From the NCBI GenBank assembly GCA_900552415.1, contig USAD01000048.1, positions 1 to 12,804 of the forward strand: a stretch of 12,804 nt of DNA. Reading direction: 5' to 3'. The number at the start of each line of letters is the position of its first letter. Within the stretch, counting starts at the first letter, position 1. The translations under genes were made by a program, and so were the position numbers. The notes below the pieces were generated by a model that was not told the origin of the DNA, searched no databases, and worked only from the letters and a program-made list of their open reading frames with translations. Positions 1 to 5,825 of this stretch are shown in pieces. The DNA is from an uncultured Parabacteroides sp. (GTDB taxonomy: Bacteria > Bacteroidota > Bacteroidia > Bacteroidales > Tannerellaceae).

Positions 1-316
1 GGTCGACAAAATGGGGCCTTGCGGCTCGCGAGAGGGCGTTTGGTCGGCAAAATGGGGCCCCGCGTCTCGCGGGAAGGCGTTTGGTCGACAAAATGGTTCC
101 CCGCGTCTCGCGAGAAGGTGTTTGGCCGACAAAATGGGGCCCCGCGGCGCGCGAAAGGGCATTTGGCCGGCAAAATGGGGCTCCGCGTCCTCGCGAAGTG
201 GCATTTGGCCGGCAAAATGGTTCCCCGCGTCTCGCGAAGTGGCATTTGGCCGACAAAATGGGGCTCCGCGTCCTCGCGAAGGGGCGTTCGGTCGACGAAA
301 TGGGGAATCGCGAAGG
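1..316. repeat. 41/42-bp GC-rich minisatellite, seven full units plus a partial eighth
   Basis: Units begin at 1, 42, 83, 124, 165, 207, 248 and 290, with lengths 41, 41, 41, 41, 42, 41, 42 and a degenerate last unit of about 27 bp. Each full unit has the order GG(T/C)CG(A/G)CAAAATGG, then GGCCCC/TTCCCC/GGCTCC, then a CGCG-rich block, then TTT or TTC. Variant blocks recur (TTCCCC in units 3 and 6, GGCTCC in units 5 and 7), as expected from duplication of unit blocks. Units contain short palindromes such as GTCGAC, GGGGCCCC and CTCGCGAG. The period is not a multiple of three and the units lack stop codons in the forward frames, so long overlapping ORFs appear here that are not convincing genes. 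The array starts at the window edge and probably continues to the left. It ends about 33 bp before the DUF6261 start, so it fills the region where that gene's promoter should be. Confidence 0.95.
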
Positions 317-349
317 AATGAACTTTTAATTCTTAAATAAATAGATATT

Positions 350-1183
350 ATGAGAACTGTTGTTTTATTATCGTTTATCGCCCTTGGCAAATTAAACGCC
401 TCTGAGTACCTGAACCTGATGACGCGCCTGCGGACGCTGATCGAGACAGCCACGCCAACAGCCCTGGGCTTGACCGATGAGGAGTTTGAGGAGTTCAAGG
501 CCCTGGTCGCCAAATTGCAGAACCGGGTGAATTACACCTCGGCCAGCGCGCTGACGGCCCAGCTCGACGGGATCGACAAGCAGCGCGACAGCCTGCTGAC
601 CTTCCTTTTCTCGACCATCCAGAATGGCGTCAACCTGCCGCTCGAGGCGCAACGCGCGGCGGCGGAGGCACTCGCGCTGATTATCCGGCCTTACGCGAAC
701 ATCCAGCGGCTGCCGGGCCAGCAGGAGACGGTGCAGGTGAATGGCCTCCTGGTCGACCTGGCTGCTGAGGCCGCCGCGGCGCATGTGGCGACGCTCAACC
801 TGACGGCGGTCGTCGAGGCGCTGAAGGAGCAAAACGACCAATACGCCGCGCTTACGCAACAACGCACGCTGGAGAGTGACGCGAAGGCGACGGAGAACAT
901 CGCCGAGCTGCGGGCCCGGATGGACCCGATGTATGTGGCGGTGACGACGATCGCGCACGCCGAGAGCGTCGCCAACCCGACGGAGACGACGGCGGAGTTC
1001 ATCCGCGCGTTGAACGCGACCGTCGCCGAGGTGGACCATCTCTACAACCTGCGTGTCGGCCATGTGAAGAAGGAGGACCAGGAGACGGTCGTGCCCGGCA
1101 CCGACCCCGAGCAACCCGGCGGTGAGGAGCCGACCGATCCGGATGATGGCGGCGACGATAGCGGTACGCCCGGCGAGATTTAG
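350..1183 (+). CDS. DUF6261 family protein with acidic C-terminal tail
   Basis: The 277-residue protein is mostly helical and resembles the Bacteroidales DUF6261 family, whose function is unknown. Family-like features, recognised from memory, are an L-D-x-x-D-x-x-R-D stretch at residues 72-80, a Y-x-N-I-x-R-L-P segment near 115-122 followed by acidic residues, an L-x-x-Q-N-D-Q-Y-like helix, and an E-L-R-A-R-x-x-x-D-x-x-Y block near the C-terminal third. The last ~33 residues are a low-complexity tail rich in Asp, Glu, Pro and Gly. The N-terminus is hydrophobic but fits the start of the family domain as well as a signal peptide, so location is unresolved. The ATG at 350 follows an A/T-rich leader. 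The gene is strongly GC-rich (40 of 60 bases in 421-480). It lies directly downstream of the minisatellite and upstream of an inverted repeat that may terminate it. Confidence 0.75.
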   Translation: MRTVVLLSFIALGKLNASEYLNLMTRLRTLIETATPTALGLTDEEFEEFKALVAKLQNRVNYTSASALTAQLDGIDKQRDSLLTFLFSTIQNGVNLPLEAQRAAAEALALIIRPYANIQRLPGQQETVQVNGLLVDLAAEAAAAHVATLNLTAVVEALKEQNDQYAALTQQRTLESDAKATENIAELRARMDPMYVAVTTIAHAESVANPTETTAEFIRALNATVAEVDHLYNLRVGHVKKEDQETVVPGTDPEQPGGEEPTDPDDGGDDSGTPGEI

Positions 1184-1220
1184 GGCCCTCGCGGCTGGTT
1201 TGCCGGGGCCATTTGGGGGC

Positions 1221-1286
1221 TGTGCCAAAAACGAACCAGAGGATCAGGACGCGATTTCTCCGTTTTGGCACAGTTTCCCTTTTTTT
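1221..1286 (+). terminator. Possible terminator: 12-bp inverted repeat followed by a T-run
   Basis: The left arm TGTGCCAAAAACG (1221-1233) pairs with CGTTTTGGCACA (1261-1272), with one bulged A. The loop is 27 nt, and a run of seven T lies at 1280-1286, about 7 nt after the stem. The position between the DUF6261 stop and the beta-propeller start suits a terminator. The long loop and the offset T-run make it weaker than a textbook intrinsic terminator; a small inverted-repeat element is the alternative. Confidence 0.45.
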
Positions 1287-1316
1287 CCCAGAATATTCAT
1301 TTAAACCCAATAGATT

Positions 1317-2501
1317 ATGAGAACGTTATTGATCAATCTGGTCGCGTTGCTCCTGCTCGCCGCTTGTGGCCAGCGGGAGGGCGGGCCATCCGATGCCATT
1401 TTGTTTGACGCCACCCGCGACTATCCGGAGAAGCAGCTCTTGCTGGATGAGGTGGCCGACATCACCTATGTCCCGCTCAGCAGCGAGACGGACTCGGCCC
1501 TGTTCCGGGGGACGCTGGCGCACGTCTCGGAGCGGACCATCACGATTCACGATTTCCCGCGGGGGATTTTCTACCTGTTCGACCGCTCGGGCCGTTACCT
1601 GTCCAGTTTCAACCATAAGGGACAGGGCCCCGAGGATTACAATTTCCTGGTCACCGCCTTCGTGGACGAGGCCAGCGGCGAGCTTTTCGCGGTCGAGAAA
1701 AACTGGATCCAGGTTTACGACAAGCAAGGCGACTATCGCCGCACCTTGCGCCTGCCCGATGGGGCGTGGGTCTATGAGGCGGCCGACGGAGGCGACGAGA
1801 CGATCCTGCTGGTCGACAACCAGGAGCGCGCCTCCATCCTCTATGCCGGTATGGTCGACGAGAACGCCGAGGCCTACGAGCAACCGTTTGTCCGGATCTC
1901 GAAAGCGGATGGCGGCCTGGTCTCCTACATCACGCTCCCGAAGAACTTCCTGGTCGACTTGTCCGCCGATTTCCAGACCGCCGGGATCTCGCTGAAGGTT
2001 TTCGGCCCGAACCACCGCCTGGTGAGCCATCGCGACGGCTTCCTGCTGACCAACCAGGAGACGGACACCATCTTCCTTTACGCCCACGATCAATTGAAAC
2101 CCATGATGATCCATACGCCGCCCATAAGCGAGCAGGGCGAGAAGTCTTACCTGAACGGCTACGTGGAGGCGGGCGATTACCTCTTCTTTGAGAAGGTGAT
2201 CGTGAAGGCGGTCGAGAATCGTCGTCCCCCGGTGCCTTCCGTCTATTATTTATATGATAAACGCGACGGCCAGTTCTACGAGCAGGCGGTGAGCATGAGG
2301 GATTTCGAGGGGAAACGGATCGACCTGACGCCCCAGATCATCCGTCCGAGCCGCGACGCCCGCCTGGGTTGCCTGTTGCTGACGGTTGATGAGCTCCAGA
2401 CGGCCAACGCCGACGGTAAACTGAGTGGCGAGCTGAAACGGATCGTGGATGAGATGCCGGAGGATTCGAACGACCTGTTGATGCTGATGCGTTTTAAGTA
2501 A
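1317..2501 (+). CDS. Six-bladed beta-propeller lipoprotein (first copy)
   Basis: The 394-residue protein begins with a lipoprotein signal peptide: Arg2, a hydrophobic core at 4-14, and a lipobox ending L-A-A-C with the lipidated Cys at 17. The mature part matches the Bacteroidetes 6-bladed beta-propeller family (PF17170 type): an L-x-E-V-A-D-I-x-Y-V-P-L strand near 43-54, repeated F-D-x-x-G-x-Y blade motifs (88-94), the marker K-G-Q-G-P-E-D-Y at 101-108, and I-Q-V-Y-D-K-Q-G-D-Y in the next blade. It should sit in the outer membrane or periplasmic face as a lipid-anchored protein. Ligand and function are unknown. It is more GC-rich than the second propeller gene at 3097, which suggests divergence or separate acquisition rather than a recent tandem duplication. 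A hairpin with T-tracts follows the stop codon. Confidence 0.85.
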   Translation: MRTLLINLVALLLLAACGQREGGPSDAILFDATRDYPEKQLLLDEVADITYVPLSSETDSALFRGTLAHVSERTITIHDFPRGIFYLFDRSGRYLSSFNHKGQGPEDYNFLVTAFVDEASGELFAVEKNWIQVYDKQGDYRRTLRLPDGAWVYEAADGGDETILLVDNQERASILYAGMVDENAEAYEQPFVRISKADGGLVSYITLPKNFLVDLSADFQTAGISLKVFGPNHRLVSHRDGFLLTNQETDTIFLYAHDQLKPMMIHTPPISEQGEKSYLNGYVEAGDYLFFEKVIVKAVENRRPPVPSVYYLYDKRDGQFYEQAVSMRDFEGKRIDLTPQIIRPSRDARLGCLLLTVDELQTANADGKLSGELKRIVDEMPEDSNDLLMLMRFK

Positions 2502-2526
2502 TTTGCGAGCTGCTTCCTCAGAGCTT

Positions 2527-2580
2527 TCCAGTCCGACTCGCATCGGACTGGAGTTTTCTCCCAGTCGGACTGGAGTTTTC
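2527..2580 (+). terminator. Terminator-like hairpin with two alternative right arms
   Basis: The left arm TCCAGTCCGAC (2527-2537) can pair with TCGGACTGGA at 2543-2552 (10 bp, six-base loop) or with GTCGGACTGGA at 2564-2574 (11 bp, larger loop). Each right arm is followed at once by GTTTTC, giving two overlapping terminator-like structures about 25 bp after the stop of the first beta-propeller gene. The stem and short loop are seen directly; the termination role is inferred. The T-tract is short, so efficiency may be partial. Confidence 0.6.
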
Positions 2581-2612
2581 TTCGGAAAGTACTGGAGTTG
2601 CCTTTAGGGAAA
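2547..2612. repeat. Short 22-bp tandem repeat, two good copies and a decayed third
   Basis: The motif ACTGGAGTT recurs at 2547, 2569 and 2591, exactly 22 bp apart. The first two copies share ACTGGAGTTTTCT and similar flanks. The third matches only over its first nine bases. The repeat overlaps the hairpin at 2527-2580 and accounts for its two alternative right arms, so duplication of a terminator arm is a simple explanation. Confidence 0.75.
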
Positions 2613-2675
2613 ATCCCTGCCCATCCCGTATCTGTTTCGTTCCGGAAGAGGAAAAATAGAATAAGATTTAAGTAT

Positions 2676-3077
2676 ATGGAAAAAGAGCAAGAGAAAGAGC
2701 TGTTGAACCCGGAGCGGGAGTTGACGATGGAAGATCTGGTACGTTTCAGGGAAATGTGTCGGCTGGAGAATATCATCACCCGATTCCGCGACCAAAAGAG
2801 CTGGCGTCCCAGTCCTGAGGATTGGGTCTGCCTCTATTGGGCGCTCGATCGTGTTTACGACCGTTATACGATTCGTCTTCAGGAGTTGATTTATTTGACG
2901 GACAAGGAGCTGAAGATCGCCTGCCTGACAAAGGCCAAGATCCCGCCAACAGTAATCAGTTGGTTGCTCTCCTGCTCGACGACGGATATCTCGATGACCC
3001 GCAAGCGGCTGTATGAGCGGATCACAGGCGAGCGGGGCAGCGCGCCGATGTTCGACCAATGGGTCTGGAAGTTTTAA
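2676..3077 (+). CDS. Stand-alone HTH protein resembling the C-terminus of Bacteroidales TPR/HTH regulators
   Basis: The ATG at 2676 (133 aa) was chosen over an in-frame ATG at 2598 because the added 26 residues are basic and unstructured, start within the terminator/repeat segment, and are not family-like. Residues 1-30 are highly charged and probably helical. Residues 43-72 (W-R-P-S-x-E-D-W through L-Q-E-L-I-Y) are the helical linker that precedes the HTH in Bacteroidales TPR or kinase-like regulators. Residues 74-112 carry the HTH: L-T-D-K-E-L-K-I-A-C-L, then I-P-P-T-V-I-S-W-L-L, then the recognition-helix region I-S-M-T-R-K-R-L-Y, with the usual K-R-L-Y-E-R-I-T-G tail. The sensory TPR and membrane parts normally found before this domain are absent, so it is a minimal DNA-binding protein or a decayed remnant. 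The stop lies 19 bp before the second beta-propeller gene, so the two are probably co-transcribed. Confidence 0.75.
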   Translation: MEKEQEKELLNPERELTMEDLVRFREMCRLENIITRFRDQKSWRPSPEDWVCLYWALDRVYDRYTIRLQELIYLTDKELKIACLTKAKIPPTVISWLLSCSTTDISMTRKRLYERITGERGSAPMFDQWVWKF

Positions 3078-3096
3078 CGATCAAAATTGAGAATAT

Positions 3097-4290
3097 ATGA
3101 GAAATATGAGAAACACATTCGTCTTATTGGTCGCGGCGGTTCTCTTATCGGCCTGCGGCGGTTCTCCCAAATCAAATAAGGATGCGGAGAGTGGGGTTTA
3201 TCACATCAATTATGAGGAATGTCTGGCGAACGAGCGGACGCTCCGCCTCTCGGAGATCGCCGACACGATCGAGTACCTGGAGTTGAAGACACCGGATGAC
3301 CTGATCATCACTTTTGTGATCAACGTGATCCCGGTGGAGGATTTTATCTTGGTCCATTGCCGTGACGGCCTTTTTAAGTTCAAGAGGAATGGCGATTTTG
3401 TCACCCGTGTTGGTCGGGGCGGGCAAGGACCGGGAGAACATATCAGGACTTACGCTGTAGATGTGGATCGGGAGCGGAAAGAGATCATCCATACGGATAT
3501 TAAACAGGTCCTTTTTTATGATTATGACGGGAATTTCTTGAGAAGCCTCAAATCGGACGCGCATCTCCGTATGGCTTTTTCTGATTCCGTGATCTGGGGA
3601 GGGAATCAGGAAATCCATATTAAGAAAGACAAGCTGTATGCCATGAGCCGGGATTTGGATACGCTCCTCACGCTGCCTAATCCCGTTTATAAGGAGAGAA
3701 GTTTAAATGAGGGGGTCATGTCGTCTGTCACGAAATTCCAGACGGAGTTTTATCACTACGGTGATGACCTGTTTTATAAAGGTTATTTGAGTAACGACAC
3801 GATCTTCAAGCTATCGGGCCTCGCCCACGCGCCCTACGCTGTCTTCGATATGGGCAAATATAAGCTGCCCCACGATTACGAGGCTTGGTATTCTTTCAAG
3901 GATTTTGAGGCGCATGGCAGTAACTATTGGGGTGTCTATTCTGTTTGCGAGAATGATGAGAATATGTTTTTCGCGAGCGTGAGATGTAGCGCGATTCCGG
4001 GCGACAGGGAATTCAGGGATGAGGATTACTATAAACATTTCCTTTACGATAAGGAGCGGCGGGAAGGCTATTATATCAAGGATAAGATCCTGGACGACAT
4101 ATCCGGTGGCCCAGGCTTTTGGCCCCGCTGGATATTCGATGGTTATTATGTGACCGCGGTCGAGTGGTACGATTTGTCGGAAGAGATCAAGGCCGGCGGT
4201 TACGAGTTGTCGGATGCCGCCAAGGCGCAGTTCGCCACGTTCGACTACGGGACGAATCCGGTGTTGATCATGTGTAAGATGAAGGAATAA
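3097..4290 (+). CDS. Six-bladed beta-propeller lipoprotein (second copy)
   Basis: The 397-residue protein has a lipoprotein signal peptide with a lipobox ending L-S-A-C and Cys at 20. A second in-frame ATG at 3106 gives an equally good, shorter signal sequence. The mature protein carries the PF17170-type propeller hallmarks: L-S-E-I-A-D-T-I-E-Y-L-E-L near 52-64, F-K-x-x-G-D-F-V-T-x-V-G-R-G-G-Q-G-P-G-E-H about 30 residues further on, and V-L-F-Y-D-Y-D-G-N-F-L-R-S-L in the next blade. The GQGPGE motif is closer to the family consensus than in the first copy. Third positions are less GC-rich (31 of 60 bases in 3541-3600). The upstream HTH gene, 19 bp away, is a candidate regulator. The 3' end converges on the WbqC-family gene with only 8 bp between stop codons. 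Confidence 0.85.
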   Translation: MRNMRNTFVLLVAAVLLSACGGSPKSNKDAESGVYHINYEECLANERTLRLSEIADTIEYLELKTPDDLIITFVINVIPVEDFILVHCRDGLFKFKRNGDFVTRVGRGGQGPGEHIRTYAVDVDRERKEIIHTDIKQVLFYDYDGNFLRSLKSDAHLRMAFSDSVIWGGNQEIHIKKDKLYAMSRDLDTLLTLPNPVYKERSLNEGVMSSVTKFQTEFYHYGDDLFYKGYLSNDTIFKLSGLAHAPYAVFDMGKYKLPHDYEAWYSFKDFEAHGSNYWGVYSVCENDENMFFASVRCSAIPGDREFRDEDYYKHFLYDKERREGYYIKDKILDDISGGPGFWPRWIFDGYYVTAVEWYDLSEEIKAGGYELSDAAKAQFATFDYGTNPVLIMCKMKE

Positions 4291-4298
4291 CCAGTCGC

Positions 4299-4925
4299 TC
4301 ATGCTTCGACGATCGATCGCCGGAGCGTGAGCAATCCTTCCGGACCCATATTGAACAGCAGGTCTACGATACTGAGGTTGGGCAGGAAACCAAACTTTTC
4401 CCGGAACACTTGATAATAGGGCTCGGGACGGAACGTCGGATCTTCGATCGTATGTTTGGGGCGGATCGCCTCCCGGAAATCATTGGGCACCTCCGGCTCA
4501 TAATGATCGGTCAGGATCACCCGGGCTTCAATGTCGAGCAGCTGGCAGACCAGTTGTTGGAGCGCCTCGTTGAAATCAATGAGGAAATCGTATTTCCGCT
4601 CGAAGAAGGGGGCGAAATCGTCGGCATAATACTCGAAGAAGGGGCTCATGTTGTAGGCCGAGACCAAGGCGTTCCAATGGAGATGCCGCCAGTTGCCGTG
4701 ATCGGAGACCCGTATGTCGCGGGTGAGGCATTTCAGCGTCTCGCTTTTCTCGACCGGGACGGAGAGCGTCAAAGGGCCGTAAGCCTCGTCGATGACGCAT
4801 CGGTTACGATAAGATTGCTTCGGGAAATTCTCGTATGCCTCCAGGCGGATCGTGTCGTAGCGCAGGAGTTTGGTGTAATATTGTACCGGACCGAGATAAG
4901 CGGTGGAAAGATAGACCTCAGACAT
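4299..4925 (-). CDS. WbqC family protein
   Basis: The 208-residue protein matches the WbqC-like family (PF08889) across its length. Diagnostic blocks are Y-L-G-P-V-Q-Y-Y at 10-17, Q-S-Y-R-N-R-C at 37-43, G-P-L-x-L-S-V-P-V at 50-58, N-W-R-H-L-H-W at 78-84, and S-A-Y-x-x-S-P-F-F-E-Y-Y at 89-100. Some family members lie in O-antigen or polysaccharide loci, but the biochemical activity is uncertain; a transferase-like role is only a suggestion. There is no signal peptide, so it is probably cytoplasmic. It is the last gene of the dapB-lepB-pseudopeptidase-wbqC series, 24 bp after the preceding stop, and converges with the second beta-propeller gene. Confidence 0.9.
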   Translation of the reverse strand: MSEVYLSTAYLGPVQYYTKLLRYDTIRLEAYENFPKQSYRNRCVIDEAYGPLTLSVPVEKSETLKCLTRDIRVSDHGNWRHLHWNALVSAYNMSPFFEYYADDFAPFFERKYDFLIDFNEALQQLVCQLLDIEARVILTDHYEPEVPNDFREAIRPKHTIEDPTFRPEPYYQVFREKFGFLPNLSIVDLLFNMGPEGLLTLRRSIVEA

Positions 4926-4949
4926 GACGTGTTTCTATTTTATGATCTG

Positions 4950-5810
4950 TTAATGTATCGGTTTGAGAAGATGTCGTTTGTCTTTGCTGTACCAGCAGAA
5001 GACAATGTTGCCGACCATGTGGTCGGCCGGGATAAAACCCAGGTGGCGCGAGTCGACCGACTCGTTCGTGTTGTCCGACAAGACCCAATAATAATCCTGG
5101 TCGGGGAAGAGGAAATAGGTCTCCTTCCCATCGACATAGAGCCTGTCTTCGCGGATCACCGCCTGATTGCCCAGCGTCTTCCGGATAATTTCCTGGCAGG
5201 CCCTCAGGTTTGACGGGGTGAGCGGGTAACTCCGTTCCTTTTGGGGAACGATCAGCGTGTATTCCTCTATTTTTTGCGGCGTGAATTGTTTCCGTTCCGA
5301 CGGTTCCAGCTCCTCGCGGATCTGGTATTCCTCGAACGAGGTCAGGTCGACCAGCAGGCCGAACGGTTCCTGTCGAGGGTCGCGGAGCGGGATGTTTAAC
5401 CGCTTGGCCAGCTCGGTGAACTTCTCCTTCAAGCCTTGGGCCACGAAATAGGTACGCTGGAAATTGGGCGAATAGGGAAAGGCACGGCCATTGATCTCGT
5501 AGCCCTCGTTGCCGACCCGGATCGTATCGCCCGGCATGCCGACACAACGGCTGGCGAACAGCGGCCGGCTGAGCGTATCACGCTCGAGCGGACTGTAGAA
5601 GAGCACCGCCCGGTTACGCCCGGGATTATTGGGCAGGGGCAACTTGTTGACGATGACCCGATCCCCTTTAAGCAAAGCGGCCTCCATCGCGCCGGTTGAG
5701 ATCCGGAACGAGGCGACAGCGAAGAGGCGGAGCGTAAAGACTCCGCCTCCTATGAGGAGCAAGGTGATCAGCCATCCGGCCACTTGCTTTTGTCTCTTTT
5801 GCCAAGCCAT
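4950..5810 (-). CDS. S26 signal-peptidase-like protein lacking both catalytic residues (predicted pseudoenzyme)
   Basis: The 286-residue protein has one N-terminal transmembrane helix (about 12-33) followed by the S26 signal peptidase I fold. In box B, where E. coli LepB has I-P-S-G-S-M, it reads I-S-T-G-A-M (37-42); Ala41 (codon at 5688-5690, GCG) replaces the nucleophilic Ser90. In box D, where E. coli has K-R-A-V-G-L-P-G-D, it reads S-R-C-V-G-M-P-G-D; Ser87 (codon at 5550-5552, AGC) replaces general base Lys145. Box E is S-D-N-x-x-x-S-V-D-S-R (245-255): the usual Gly is Ser, while Ser251, Asp253 and Arg255 remain. The frame is intact and the fold motifs are kept, so this looks like a maintained protein rather than a decaying gene. 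It starts 15 bp after the lepB stop and is presumably co-transcribed with it. Staphylococcus aureus SpsA, beside active SpsB, and streptococcal SipA are known inactive relatives; roles here, such as a chaperone or partner of LepB, are inference. Confidence 0.9.
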   Translation of the reverse strand: MAWQKRQKQVAGWLITLLLIGGGVFTLRLFAVASFRISTGAMEAALLKGDRVIVNKLPLPNNPGRNRAVLFYSPLERDTLSRPLFASRCVGMPGDTIRVGNEGYEINGRAFPYSPNFQRTYFVAQGLKEKFTELAKRLNIPLRDPRQEPFGLLVDLTSFEEYQIREELEPSERKQFTPQKIEEYTLIVPQKERSYPLTPSNLRACQEIIRKTLGNQAVIREDRLYVDGKETYFLFPDQDYYWVLSDNTNESVDSRHLGFIPADHMVGNIVFCWYSKDKRHLLKPIH

Positions 5811-5825
5811 TCGCGTGACGGTGTA

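Noticed and set aside
1..316. CRISPR array as an explanation for the left-end repeats
   Set aside because: Units are contiguous and similar along their whole length with no unique spacers between constant repeats, so it is a tandem minisatellite.
11..340. Three overlapping ~80-110 aa forward ORFs with W-P-A-K-W-type peptide repeats in the minisatellite
   Set aside because: They exist because the 41/42-bp unit has no stop codon in the forward frames; the period is not divisible by three, all three frames are equally open, and no start or family supports one.
392..1228. 278-aa open frame antisense to the DUF6261 gene
   Set aside because: Composition (Arg, Leu, His, Gly-rich) is that of a shadow frame in GC-rich DNA, and the sense frame matches a known family.
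1221..1272. Inverted repeat as the ends of a small mobile element
   Set aside because: Only about 12 bp arms around 27 bp, with no target duplication seen; a terminator-like hairpin is the simpler reading.
2598..2675. Upstream ATG extending the HTH protein by 26 residues
   Set aside because: The extension overlaps the repeat/terminator segment, is basic and unstructured, and does not resemble the family; the ATG at 2676 follows an A/T-rich leader.
4410..5213. 267-aa forward ORF across the WbqC and pseudo-peptidase genes
   Set aside because: It is antisense to two recognised genes and crosses their boundary; no family resemblance.
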